A stretch of DNA of 64,000 nt from NCBI GenBank assembly GCA_036417435.1, contig CM070905.1, positions 63,629,092-63,693,091 of the forward strand, given 5' to 3'. This DNA comes from Inia geoffrensis (taxonomy: Eukaryota; Chordata; Mammalia; Artiodactyla; Iniidae). Shown here in pieces: positions 48,998 to 61,039 of this stretch (positions are counted from its first letter, which is position 1; every line of letters begins with the position of its first letter). A program made the translations under genes and the position numbers. A model generated the notes under the pieces. That model searched no databases. It saw only the letters and a program-made list of their open reading frames with translations, and was not told where the DNA came from.

Positions 48998-50029
48998 CTG
49001 TGTGAAAGCTTAGAGGTGATGATAAATCAGGGGTCCACTCTATCAGTGAAAAGTGGGAAACCTTATGAGACTTTTCATCACCCTGGTACATCAAACATAA
49101 GCACATGAACAAAGTTCAGAAAATTAGGGTTTTTTCTCAGAACATTTGAAGCTCATTTTGGTTGTTTACAGTCATTTCCCTGAATGATAAGGAATATCAA
49201 TTTTATTTAAAATGTGTTATGAGTCTTCCATTTCTAGGAGAATGGCACTGCAAAACAATTAGTAAGTATGAAGAACAACTATAACACACATTTTTAGGAT
49301 TGTAATAAAACAAAGGAAAGATTCTCTAAGATTCAGAAGAGTTTTAAAAAGAAAGTGTAAAAGCACAATTAAATGAAACCAGGGCAATTTTCTGATGAGC
49401 AATAAGTGAGCCTGCAAGGTAAGGAAACTTCAATGCTTAACAGCTATGTAAGTGTGGCAATTGTGTCACTGTAGTCCCACTACCTGTTAGGACTCTTATA
49501 TTAGACACATGTTCTTAGAGTGCCTCAATAATAAACCCAGTATCCAAGGAGAAACAATTACAAATCCTCCCTGAAGAAAAACGTTCACAATGTAGACCCT
49601 TGATATTTCTACAAGTTCAACTAAATTTGAGCCAAAAAAAAAAAATTAGCAAACACAAAGGGAAAAACAACACAAAGGGGCTTCAGCATGAGAAAATCAG
49701 ATTAATAGCTAAAAATATTTCAGATTTTGGAAAATACTCAGATGGCACATACAATAATTATGTAGGAAATATTTTAAGAAATAAGTAGAAAATTTTTAAG
49801 TGAGTAAGGAACAAGGAACTGTCAGAAACGATCAGGTAGATTTGAAAATAGAACTTATAGAAATGTAAACTAAATCATTGAAATAAAATTCTCAGAAGAT
49901 TAAACAGTAGATCCAACACAACTGTAAAGAGTACTAGTAAACTGGAAGATAGGGTTGAACACGTAATACAGATATACATGAAGACAATAGTTAGATTTTC
50001 TGTCAAAGCCATGCTGGCCTTGCATTCTG
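48998..50029. other. Unassigned AT-rich sequence
   Basis: No gene or repeat recognised. It has a short A run at about 49633. Confidence 0.5.
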
Positions 50030-51225
50030 TTTACTGCTCTTCATCTACCCCCAGTTTTCCCTACCTCAACCTCCACCCCCTTATGATGTAAAAAGAATAT
50101 ATTAAAAGGTTTTTTCTATTTTTTTTTTAGATGCTTATAGATTTCTGAGATTGGAGCTTTCTTCCTATTGCAATAGCTCCTGTTCCCCTATTGGAATAGT
50201 CCCTTGCCCTTTCTTGCAATAGTTTTTTTGAATGAAAATCTCTCCTTACTACATCCTGATTTGTTTTCTCTTTACACTCTATATTATACCTATATCCCTG
50301 ATCTTGCCTCTAAGCTTCAGACCTGTATGTCTCCAGCTGTTTACTGCGCACAGCTACTTAAATGATTTGGAGGCAACTTGAATTCAACTTGAAAACCCAG
50401 TCTGATGCTCTTGCCCCTTAAATTTGTTTCTTAGGTAATTTAATAACACTAACTTTCTTCCAGTGATACAAGTTAGAAACCAGGGGGTGGTCCTACCAGA
50501 TGTGCACACTCCTGTCACCCATACATGCAACCTATCCCCAAATTGTATTGATATTTCACTTAAATAGAACTTGAATCCTTCTTCATATTAACTGTCACCT
50601 TCTGGCTCATGATACCATTACCCCTTAATCTGGACTACTTAAGCAGGCCCCTCCTAATATTTTCATTTTAATCATTTCATCTCTGGCCTAAAACCCTCTA
50701 ATGAGTCAGTCACATTGCTCACAGAGTAAAGAATCAATGTATTAATAAGAACAAGATTTGGCATAATCTGGCTACTATTATTCTTTCCTGTCTCATCTTG
50801 TACACCCTCCTTGTCTGACATCATTTTAGTTGTTTCAAATGGGCACTGCCTACTGACTCAGGGGATTCACTTAAGTTTTTGCTTCTATTGAGAATGTTTG
50901 TGTTCCCTTCTTTTCATCTAAGTAATTCCTCCTCAACCATCAGATCTCAGTTCAAGTGTAATTTTCTTAGGGAATTCTTTCATTTCAGACTAGATGAGGT
51001 TAACTGTTATGATCTTTGATAGCAAATAAATTATACATTTCTGTCATAATTCTTATGTTATTTTTAATATATGATTAACATTAATGTCATCCATCTCCAA
51101 AAAACCAATATCATCATTAACTATAACCTCCATGAGAGCAAGATGTTTGTAATCTACTTTATTTTACTCCTGGTATCTATCACATTGCTTGGAACATAAT
51201 AGATTTTCAGTGAATGGGTTGGTTA
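50030..51225 (+). repeat. LINE-2, 3' part
   Basis: Plus-strand LINE-2 in the usual order: tcagacctgtatgtctccag, cagtctgatgctcttgc, tctggctactattattc, atctcagttcaagtgtaattttcttagggaattctttc, ctccatgagagcaagatg, tggtatctatcacattgcttggaacataatag and tcagtgaatgggttgg at the 3' end. Only from about 50250 is the match clear. Confidence 0.75.
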
Positions 51226-51835
51226 AATGGAGAAAGGAATGAGTAGATAAAATCAAAGGAATAAAGAAAAGTTGCTAAAGTTTGCTATTTAAGAAAAGCA
51301 ACTCTTTTATAAATGGATAACAGAAAATGAAAAAATGTCCAGTGTAAATTAAAGGATCAGTACCAAGAGAAAATGAAAAATATTCATTTCCTTTATAGCA
51401 AAAAATTACTCTTAAAAGTAAATGTATGGAGGGTTTACTCTCACAATATACTGAGACAATATTTTATTCATATACAGGGATGTAGTTTGCATTCTTTCAA
51501 AATCCTGGAGAAGTATGGTGTCACTGCAATAGTAAATTATTAATGTGGCTGATTATTCTAATGTACTTTTGATATCATTGAAGAATACCATCATATGTTA
51601 TTTTTGCCCTTGAGATGTAGCTAAATATGTTAATTCCAGGGCATACATAATACAACGTTACTGGAGTTTTATAGCATAAAAACTACAATTATAGCATAGT
51701 ATTAAAAATCTGCATAATACAAAGCATCAAAATAAAATTACCTTGAGCATAACATACCAAATATATTTTCAATCGGATGATCTCAGAGAACAGAAGCAAC
51801 TGAAATTAAATATGTATTTAATTTCAAAGACTATT
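51226..51835. other. Unassigned AT-rich sequence
   Basis: Nothing recognised. Confidence 0.5.
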
Positions 51836-51856
51836 AAAATAATACATTATTTTATT

Positions 51857-51860
51857 TATA

Positions 51861-51905
<45 letters not shown>

Positions 51906-52098
51906 GGCCGAACGCAGGCCTCTCACTGTTGTGGCCTCTCCCGTTGCGGAGCACAGGCTCCGGACGCGCAGGCTCAGCGGCCATGGCTCACGTGCCTAGC
52001 CACTCCGCAGCATGTGGGCTCTTCCCGGACCGGGGCACGAACCCATGTCCCCTGCATCGGCAGGTGGACTCTCAACCACTACGCCACCAGGGAAGCCC
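51857..52098 (-). mobile_element. CHR-type SINE with TA-rich tail
   Basis: Reverse SINE: GC-rich body at 51906-52098, a 30-base T run (the A tail) at 51878-51905, then a (TA)n run at 51857-51878. The TA repeat may be an expanded part of the SINE tail. A possible weak target duplication is taaaataatac (about 51834) against taaaattatat (52100). Confidence 0.93.
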
Positions 52099-52595
52099 CT
52101 AAAATTATATTTTCAAGTGTGGAGTTACAAAGTGAGAGTGCCTATTATTATAACCGAAGAACATTTAAAAATCCCATGTAGTATTTGGAATTAAAAAATA
52201 ATGGAATATTCTATGCATCTATCATATTTATTTATAAGTGTTCAAATAAATTATTTAACTAAAATATAACCCAATATGAATATCCTTCCTTTTTAGATTA
52301 ACAGGAGCTTTAATTACTAGTATTCTTTAATTTGAAGCGTTTATATTGCCCTTGATAAAGAGTTTCATAAAGGCCAATCAGAATGATTTTTGTTTTTTAC
52401 ACATTATTTCTGGGTCTGTATTACTTTTGTAAATATTTTTTTTAATCTTTACATCTGTGCTCTATTTTTTTAAGCGTGAAACTCTTGGTGTTAAACCAAA
52501 TTACAAACTTATTGTAAAAGAATATATATTTTTAATTTTATTTTTAAATGTACAGTAATATTGAGGGTTTGTAGCAGGGTTTATAGTGCTATGCA
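52099..52595. other. Unassigned AT-rich sequence
   Basis: Nothing recognised. Confidence 0.5.
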
Positions 52596-52697
52596 GTTTT
52601 TTTTTTTAACATCTTTATTGGAGTATAATTGCTTTACCATGGTGTGTTAGTTTCTGCTTTATAACAAAGTGAATCAGCTATACATATACATATATCT
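52596..52697 (-). mobile_element. Very short LINE-1 3' end
   Basis: About 100 bases identical in type to the 3' end of the 41-kb element: T run, aacatctttattggagtat, then tatacatatacatatatc. The rest of the L1 is missing, an extreme 5' truncation. Confidence 0.93.
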
Positions 52698-54340
52698 GTA
52701 GCCAACCTGAAATGGTTTGATTTCCTTCTTTATCAAATAAAAAGGAACATAATAAGAATCATTTTAATGCGAGAGGACAAATGATTGTTCCAGTGTTCTT
52801 TTCTTTTCAGTTGCTGTGATTGCAACTAGACATAGCTATGGGGTTGTTTTAGATAATCCAGTAAAGGTACAAATGGCACTCCAGCACACAATCTGCATGC
52901 CATGTGTTTCTTGCTATAACCTCATAGCCTTGTTTTTTCTTAGTTCTCTAAATTCATGTTCCCTCATCTAAGCTGTGATTCTTGAATTGCAGGACCTGCA
53001 GTTGAGGTTTGCATCTGCGTTGATGTCTGTGTTGAATTGATGTCTGCGTCAAAGCACAAAATTAATCTTATTCTTTCCTCTTATTGATAGTTTCCTTGCA
53101 CCTAGGTTATACAAGATAAATGATATCTGAGATTTACAAGTGCTTCATTTACTAGTAACTAAATCTGAAAGCTGAGATCAGTGTTCAACGTTTCAGAATG
53201 CTGCTTGACTAAAATATTTGAGCCTCTAGGGTTTCAAAAACTGGTTGTAAATCTTGCCAGGAGTGGATTACACTATTTAAGCTCTTAACTGTATTAGTTC
53301 TTTGTGGAACATAAAAGTGCAAAGGCAAGCACAATTTTTTAATTAAAAAGTCTACTGGACATTTTCAAACCTTCAAAAAGGTTCATGTCAGCTTTTGTTC
53401 TATAAATGTGCAAGCCTATTTTTTTCCCTTTGGTGGCAGCTCTTCCTTTACCTGTAATTCACATAATTTCAGAAGCATCTGGGATTCTCTAAATCTATAT
53501 GAAGAATCATGTGTGTAAACAGATGTCTATGTGAGTATATTCTGGTGTATGGATATTATGGAGAGGTGTTTTTGTTTATGCTTTTTTTTGTTTTGATTTG
53601 TCATAAGTTTGTCCTATACATCATTATGGATAAAAAGATATAATTGGAATAGGCATATGAATACCATCAACACTCTTTTCTATACCAAGTCTTAAACACA
53701 TTATTAATATACCACTATGTCTGATAGGGAGAAAAGGGAATTTAAATTCATGTAGTCCATGTGTTACCACATAAAGAAATTCCTTTTAATCCAATAACCA
53801 GCTCCGATTTTCATGTTAGGTTGATTTTAGACCGATTTTTCACCTTGTTGGAAGTTCCAATAGTAACTAAAACTGTTCAACATTTTCAGTTGTGTGGTTG
53901 ACTTGTGGAAATCTCTCCATTTTTTTTTCCTGTGCTCAATATTTTCATCACACAGTGAAAGCCAGTATATCACCAAATAAGTAAAAAACAATATTGACAG
54001 AACCCCGAAAGGTCCTTCATGCTAAATCCTGATCACTGTATACTCCTACCTTTTCCAAAATGTAGTTGCTATCTTGACTGTTAGGATAATCACTTTCTTG
54101 CTTCCCATCATTAGTTATGCCATATAAGCATGACTCCCTAAACAGTACAAATCAATTTTGCCTTTTTGAAAAAGTTTTATATAACATATATATCATGTGC
54201 TCTTTATTTATGTCTCATTCACTCATCATTATATTTGTAAGACGTACCAATCCTTGGGTTTGAAACCAGATATAGGTGGTCCTCTAATTTGCTTTCACCA
54301 CACTGACTCCCATGTTAGTCCTTAGTTTTGTGTATACTTA
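52698..54340. other. Unique sequence with a weak exon-like segment
   Basis: No repeat recognised over 1.6 kb. One exon-like segment at 52811-52866 is listed separately. Confidence 0.5.
52811..52866 (+). other. Exon-like segment (probable pseudoexon)
   Basis: A strong pyrimidine-rich acceptor (ttcttttcttttcag) precedes 56 bases ending CCAGTAAAG before gtacaa. One frame is open and reads AVIATRHSYGVVLDNPVK. It is on the opposite strand to the candidate exon at 37.1 kb, and an 18-codon frame is not statistically surprising. Confidence 0.2.
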
Positions 54341-54643
54341 CTCGTTGAAGTACAATTTATACATAAAATGCACAAAACTAATGTGTTCAGTTTGATAAAA
54401 TCGTAAGTTTTTACACATCTGAGTAACAACCACCCTAAAACAAGATATATACCAGAAAATATGCTTGTGTTCTTTACCGGTCAATGCCCTACCTTCAGGA
54501 AATTACCACATTTGCACTTCTATGTTCATAGCTTAATTTTGTCAGTTCTTGTACTTAATTTATATAGAAAGAAACAATATGTATTCTTTTATGTCTCACT
54601 TCTTTGGCTCAACATAATGTTCTTGAGCTTCATCAGTGTTATT

Positions 54644-54682
54644 TTTTAATTAATTTTTATTGGAGTATAGTTGATTTACAAT
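54644..54682 (-). mobile_element. About 40-bp LINE-1 3'-end fragment
   Basis: attaatttttattggagtatagttgatttacaatg is the terminal bit of a younger L1 3'UTR placed inside the old L1M. Either an extremely truncated insertion or debris from a larger rearrangement. Confidence 0.7.
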
Positions 54683-54854
54683 GTCCCATTTTTGTGGGAT
54701 GATTTGCCTTTTCCCACTTCATTTTGAAGTGTTTACACAAAGATGCCATTAGTAAGTGCTTTTATTGCTTTCTTATTGATTTGCAGGAGTTATTTGTATG
54801 CTCTAGATGTGAGTCTTTTGTCAGACATATGTCTAGAGATAATTTTTTACCATT

Positions 54855-54858
<4 letters not shown>

Positions 54859-54892
<34 letters not shown>
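54859..54892. repeat. (AT)n microsatellite
   Basis: An AT run of about 34 bases inside the old L1M. Confidence 0.97.
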
Positions 54893-54894
<2 letters not shown>

Positions 54895-55530
54895 GACAGT
54901 ATATATCACATATATAATTTCCTAGGTGGTGTCTTTTGATGAACAGAAATGTTTAAATTTGATGAAGTCCAAATTTATTATTATGTTTTAATTGTATGTT
55001 TAATGAGTGATTTTTATCTTAGTTCAAAAATTATTTGCCTACTCTACATGATTTTTTCTATGCTTTATATTGAAGGCTTTATAAACATAGATCTTACATT
55101 TTAGTACTTTGATTTATCACAAATTAATTTTTGCAAATAATGTGAAATAGGGGTTAAGATTATTTTTGTTCCATATGGATATCCATGTTTTTCAGCATGT
55201 TTTGTTAAAAAGTTTTTCCTTTAATTATAAAATTGTCCTGATACATAGAACAAAAATTATTCATTCATATATGGGCTGGTCTATTTTGGGACAATACTTA
55301 GTTGCATTGATGTTCATCTATCTTTATGACAATGTCAATCTCCTTGTATTACTGTAGATTTATAGTAAGCTTAGAAATCAGGTAAATCCTACTTTATCCT
55401 TTTCTAAGAGTGTTTTGACTATTCTAGAACCTTCACATTTCCAGGTAAATTTTAATCAACTTGAAGTTGGTCAATTTCCAGACAAAATTTCCAACAGACA
55501 CACATAGAAGTCTGTGGTGTTTAGTTCTTC

Positions 55531-56188
55531 TTTTTTTTTTTTTTTGGTTTGTTTCTTTGTTTTTCTTTTTTTATGTGTTCTTTATTTTTTTAGTTTTTAT
55601 TGGCGTATAGTTGATTTACAATGTTTTGTTAGTTTCAGGTGTACAGCAAAGTGAATCAGTTATACATATACATATATCTACTCTTTTTTTTCTTTATTCT
55701 TTTCCCATATAGGCCGTTACAGAGCACTGAGTAGAGTTCCCTGTGCTATACAGCAGGTTCTTTTTAGTTATCTATTTTATATATATATATATCAGTAGTA
55801 GTTTGTATATGTCAATCCCAACCTCCCAATTTATTCCCCCCACCCCGATCCACTGGTAACCATAAGTTTGTTTTCTACATCTGTGACTCCACTCCACTTC
55901 TGTTCTGTAAATAAATTCTTTTTTTTTTTTTTTTTTAGATTCCACATATAAGTGATATGATATATTTTCTTTCTGTGTCTGGCTTACTTCACTCAGTATG
56001 ACAATTTCTCGGTCCATCCATGTTCCTGCAAATGGCATTATTTTGTTCTTTTTTACAGCTGAGTTGATGAACATTCTTCCAGGTCTGGGCTCTTGTAAAT
56101 AATGCTGCAGTGAACATTGGGGTGCATGTATCTTATTGAATTATGGTTTTCTCTGGGTATATGCCCAGGATTGTTATTGCTGGGTCAT
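55531..56188 (-). mobile_element. Twin-primed LINE-1, 3' segment
   Basis: L1 3'UTR and ORF2 C-terminus in minus orientation: T-rich tail 55531-55590, then ttattggcgtatagttgatttac up to gctgggtcat at the junction. The sister segment on the opposite strand starts immediately after. Confidence 0.9.
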
Positions 56189-57748
56189 GTCCACTCTTGC
56201 TACTATTATTCAACATAGTTTTGGAAGTCCTAGCCTTGGCCATCAGAGAAGAAAAGGAAATAAAAGGAATCCCAATTGGAAAAGAAGAAGTAAAACTGTC
56301 CCTGTTTGCAGATGACTTGGTACTATACATAGAGAATCCCAAAGACACTACCAGATAACTACTAGAGCTCATCAATGAATTTGGTAAAGTTGCAGGATAC
56401 AAAACTAATACACAGAAATCTCTTGAATTCCTATATACTGATAATGAAAGACCAGATAGAGAAATTAAGCAAACAACCCCGTTTACCATCACAACAAAAA
56501 GAATAAAGTACCTACGAATAAACTTACCTAAGGAGACAAAAGACCTGTATGCAGAAAACTATAAGACACTTTGAAAGAAATCAAAGATGGTACAGACAGA
56601 TGGAGAGATATACCATGTTCTTGAATTGTAAGAATCAACATTGTGAAAATGATTATACTACCCAAAGCAATCTACAGATTCAAGGAAATACCTATCAAAT
56701 TACCATTGGCATTTTTCACAAATTAGAACAAAAAATTAGAACAAAAAGTTGTACAGCTTGTATGGAGATGCGAAAGACCCCAAATAGCCAAAACAATCTT
56801 GAGAAAGAAAAACAGAGCTGGAGGAATCAGGCTGTCTGATGTCAGACTATACTACAAAGCTATGGTCATCAAAACAGTATGGTACTGGCACAAAAACAGA
56901 AATATAGATCAATGGAACAGGATAGAAAGCCCAGAGATAAAGCCAGCACCTGTGGTCACCTAATCTCTGACAAAGAGGGAAGAATTTATAATGGAGAAAA
57001 GAGAGTCTCTTCAATAAGTGGTTCTGGGAAAACAGACAGCGACATGTAAAAGAATGAAATTAGAACACTCCCTAACACCATACACAAAAATAAACTCAAA
57101 ATGGATTAAAGACCTAAATGTAAGGGTGGAAACTATAAAACTCTTAGAGGAAAACATAGAGAGAACACTCTTTGACGTAAATCGCAGCAAGATCTTTTTC
57201 GATCCACCTCCTAGAGTAATGAAGATAAAAAGTAACAAACGGGATTTAATTAAACTTAAAAGCTTTTGCACAGCAAAGGAAACCCTCAGAACCAAATAAA
57301 ACAAAAGACAGCCCTCAAAATGGGAGAAAATAGTCACAAATGAAGCAACTGACAAGGGATTAATCTCCAAAATATACAAACACCTCATGTAGCTCAATAT
57401 CAAAAAAATAAATAACCCAATCAAAAAAATGGGTGGAAGCTCTAAATAGACATTTCTCCAATGAAGACATAAGATGGCTAAAAAGAACATGAAAAGATGC
57501 TCAACATCACTATTATTAGAGAAATGCAAATCAAAACTACAATGAGGTATCACCTCAGAATGGCCATCATCAAAAAATCTCACACTGGCCATCAGAATGA
57601 CCATCATCAAAAAATCTATATACAGTAAGTGCTAGAGAACGTGTGTCGAAAACAGAACCCTCTTATAGTGTTGGTGGGAATGTAAACTGATACAGCCACA
57701 ATGGAGACCAGTATGAAGGTTCCTTAAAAAAGTAAAAATAGAGCTGCC
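56187..57748 (+). mobile_element. Twin-primed LINE-1, inverted 5' segment
   Basis: L1 ORF2 sequence in plus orientation from the reverse transcriptase (tgtccactcttgctactatt) through FADD (about 56307) and the Cys-rich region to aaaaatagagctgcc at 57748. That end lies within about two bases, in L1 coordinates, of where the 3' segment begins (atgacccagcaat). The outer borders carry an imperfect target duplication, tgtggtgttt (55513) against tgttggtatttt (57749). The frame is broken, for example by TAA right after the FADD block. Confidence 0.88.
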
Positions 57749-57837
57749 TGTTGGTATTTTGATTGGAGTTCATTGAGTCAGAAATGAAATCTTTAAGATT
57801 CTGGGTCAGTGCACTCAGATATCTTTTTATTTAAATT

Positions 57838-58310
57838 AAAAAGAATTTTTTCATTGAGGTATAATTGTCATGTAACATTATATTAATTTCAGGTAGGCAA
57901 CGTGATGACTTAACATCTGTATATATTGCAAAATAATCACCACAATATGTCTAGTTAACATCTGTCACTATTCATAGTTACACATTTTGTTTTTTTTGTT
58001 TGTTTTTTTTTTTTTTTTTTTTTTTTTTTTTGGTACGCGGGCCTCTCACTGTTGTGGCCTCTCCCGTTGCGGAGCACAGGCTCCGGACGCACAGGCTCAG
58101 CGGCCATGGCTCACGGGCCCAGCTGCTCCGCAGCATGTGGGATCTTCCCAGACCGGGGCACGAACCTGTGTCCCCTGCATCGGCAGGCGGACTCTCAACC
58201 ACTGCGCCACCAGGGAAGCCCCACATTTTGTTTTTATGATGAGGAGTTTTAAGATCTACTCTCCTAGCAACTTAAAAAATATACTTTAAAATATTTTAAA
58301 TGCTCTATTA
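57838..58310 (-). repeat. Old L1M-type 3'UTR
   Basis: Reverse L1 3' end: cattgaggtataattgtcatg, ttatattaatttcaggtaggc, gcaaaataatcaccacaat, and after the SINE gatgaggagttttaagatctactctcctagcaac. Split by a SINE. Confidence 0.8.
57995..58221 (-). mobile_element. CHR-type SINE with perfect target-site duplication
   Basis: Reverse SINE with a long T run (57995-58031) and well-preserved body. Target CACATTTTGTTTTT duplicated exactly at 57981-57994 and 58222-58235. It is among the best-preserved SINEs in the window. Confidence 0.97.
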
Positions 58311-59819
58311 TTTTTTTAATAGTTACCCTAACATAAATATTCTATCAATATATTTCCCTGCTTTTTGAAATTGGCTTTTTAACATAATTATGAAAATAGT
58401 ATGCTACCTGTTTGTGCTTATAAATATGTATATATTTGTAATGCATAGACAACATAGAATATATCTCTACTTCCTAGAATTTGAATTTGTGAATTTATCA
58501 GCATAAAAACTAAAATTGAAAGAAAGTCTTCTGGTAAAAACAAAATTCCCTAACTTAACAATTCTAATATTTTTACTTGTAATACTTATTAAATACATAA
58601 TTTAACATTCTGATATTTTTATATTGAGGAAATAGGAAAAGGGAATTGTGTTAGGCTGAAAAATACATAAGAAATTTTAGACAATTTTAAAAAGCACATT
58701 ATGAATACTTTCTATAACTTTTATTCCAGATAGCCTTTTATATATGGATCATGCTCACTTGTAAACATAGCATCATGCTCACATTTTTAAAAAATGGGAT
58801 AAAATTTTGCTATATTCATTCTTGTAATCTGTATTTGTTTCAAAATATAAAATAGTAATCATTCAAAAGCTTTAATAAAAGGCTTTTAAACTAAGTAATA
58901 TGTGTGATGTGCATAGTGTTTATTCCACCTTCCTCTATTAGATGTGAATAATTCATTTTTAGCCTTAAATATGAGCATAGGAAGAGTTTTTGAAATAAAT
59001 GAAATCAAAATTAGTAATTGGGATCATCACCCTCATAGCTTTTGAAGCTCTAATAATTAGTTGACTGCTGCCACCTGGTTTCATAATTTCAAAGGCAATG
59101 ACACTGATAACAGTAGCAAATTTTTCAGAACTTAAATTAATTAATTACTGAGTCTGATTGACAGAATGAGGAAAGAGTATTGTCTATACTGGCTTTTGTT
59201 TCAAGGCAAAAAGCCAGCGATCCTAGGCCTAAACAGGAGAGGAAGTAAGGATAAATGAGGTAAAATGATTTTAATTAGGCTGTGGATATATTTTGCTTTT
59301 AATAAATTCTGTCAAAAAAAACCCCCGACAGTCTTTAATTAGTGAAAATGCAAGCAGAGTGAGGAACCTCTACTGATTCTCAGAGATTTCAAAAAACTAT
59401 TCAGGATAGTATCTCTCTCTCTTTCTGGTCCTCATAAATTCATGTCTATATTGATATAATATCTACCACTATGATATAATATCTACACCTTTTGATTAAA
59501 CAGGCTGCTTGAAGCAGATTTGGGAGGTTAAAAGTGGTGGAAGTGAGAAGATTAGAAAGAAAAACAAAATTCCCATTTTAAAGTTTATGTTTTTAGTAAT
59601 AATGAGGTATTTTATTCAAACTAATCCTGAAGGGTAGATTATTATTGTTGAAATTTTTATAGAGGCTGTGTATTTAATGTTGTCTTGGTGCCTTATGGGT
59701 AAGATACTTTTTAAGGGCTTTAATGATTCCCTTAATATATGATTCCTTTGCAACAAAGCAAACCTTAATTAAGGAAAGATAGATTCTCTTTCTGATTTTT
59801 TCTCAAACTCTCAATAATC
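58311..59819. other. Unique, enhancer-like AT-rich sequence
   Basis: No repeat recognised. Around 58900-59350 the sequence has a cluster of homeodomain-type cores (ttaattaattac, gattttaattagg, tctttaattagtg) and the PBX-MEIS decamer TGATTGACAG at 59155-59164. This is the look of a developmental conserved non-coding element, not proof of one. Confidence 0.45.
59155..59164 (+). promoter_or_regulatory. PBX-MEIS/PREP-type site
   Basis: TGATTGACAG is an exact match to the decameric PBX1-PREP/MEIS site and lies 10-15 bases from a TTAATTAATTA homeodomain cluster. Any single decamer can occur by chance. Confidence 0.4.
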
Positions 59820-60055
59820 CCTAGGTCCAGGAGGACATGGCCTTTCCTCAGTGCATGTACACAAAGAAAGAGACATCAAGCTTTCTAGTATCTCTTCTTA
59901 TAAGGGCACTAAACCCATCAAAAAGGACCCAACTTCATGACCTCAGCTAAACCTAATTATCTGCCAAAGGCTTCATCTCCAAATACCATCACATTATGGT
60001 TTAGGGTTTCAACTCATGAATTTTGAGGGACACAATTCAATACATAGCACTATGA
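59820..60055 (-). repeat. MLT1-like LTR fragment (ERVL-MaLR)
   Basis: Reverse-orientation 5' part of a MaLR-type LTR: tctcttcttataagggcac, catgacctcagctaaacctaatt, catctccaaataccatcac and catgaattttgagggacacaattcaatacatagca. No retroviral genes. Confidence 0.75.
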
Positions 60056-61029
60056 CTCTATTTCATGAGCATGCATTTATTTTATAATTGAATCACCAAT
60101 AGTATATATTGAAAATATTATATTTACTAAAATTACTTAGAGGTATGTATGCGTAGCCAATGCATTACTACTGCTGCCACATTACCACTATAATGTGGCA
60201 GTGCAAATAGAACAACCTCTTCCAGTTCTGGCAAAAATCAAATTGATATTTTAGTATCATGGTGGATATTCCATCTCTGCATTAGTGGGTATAAACAAGG
60301 GTTCACACCATTCTTAAATGTATTCTTCATGACAACCACAACATTTCTCTGATTCTTACTGTCTACTAATTTAGATATATCTAAATTAAATTTTTTATGG
60401 CAGCATATCTCATCAAGATAATTTAGCAGAATTATCCTGAGCTTCTCAGGATACATCTGTCAGGGAGTAAAATAATGAAGATGGAGCAGAGAAAGAAGTT
60501 GAACTGCATGGCAGATACAACAGAGACCTCAGGAAATTCCTCTAGAGCTTCGTATCTGGAATGTCCTTTTAGAGTTTTCCCAAATTGAGTAAGGGATCTC
60601 AGCCTGTGGGGGAGATCCTACATTGACCAGCTGTGGGATGCAAGCTTCCTCTAGGGAGGGAACATAACTTTAAAGAAACCATTTCTCTTCATTGGAGGCC
60701 ATTTCCTGGAGAGTAATTCAGCTGTGAGTTTTCAGCAACCAACACTTGGCAGTAGGTGGAAGAATGAGTGACTACACTTGCAGGAGGTAATGACTGTTGA
60801 GCCACAGCATCCACTACAGATTCCCTCTCAGACTGCCATCTAACTTTTCTAATGATGCTGCAATATTGAACCCTGTTTTATATTCCACCAAGACCAGCTT
60901 TTCCTTGGAGAGAAACTGGCTTTTGCTTGGATTGGAAATTATTTTAACAGAAGAAAGTGATCTTAAACCAACTTCTCTTGCTTAGAGACAGAATTTTACT
61001 ACAAAGAAAAGAGCTCTGTATTTGGAGCT
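60056..61029. other. Unassigned sequence
   Basis: No named repeat or gene. It includes a small perfect hairpin at 60174-60201. The 60480-60870 part is less AT-rich and could be an old LTR-element piece I cannot name. Confidence 0.45.
60174..60201. repeat. Short perfect hairpin
   Basis: CTGCCACATTA (60174-60184) pairs exactly with TAATGTGGCAG (60191-60201) around a 6-base loop. Probably chance. Confidence 0.8.
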
Positions 61030-61039
61030 AGAAAACTAG

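Larger units (their letters stand above)
54345..55530 (-). repeat. Old L1M-type LINE-1
   Basis: Follows old-L1 3'UTR and ORF2 order in reverse: gtacaatttatacataaaatgcacaaaac, ggctcaacataatgttcttgag, tgcaggagttatttgtatgctctagatgtgagtc, tggtgtcttttgatgaacag, ttactgtagatttatagtaagcttagaaatcagg, tcaatttccagacaaaatttcc. It is split at 54644-54682 by a tiny younger L1 3' end and at about 55531-57748 by the twin-primed L1, and seems to resume at 57749. Confidence 0.75.

Noticed and set aside
57011..57610. A 199-codon minus-strand open frame, the second longest after the L1 endonuclease frame
   Set aside because: It is antisense to the inverted L1 ORF2 segment and reads as the usual hydrophobic shadow.
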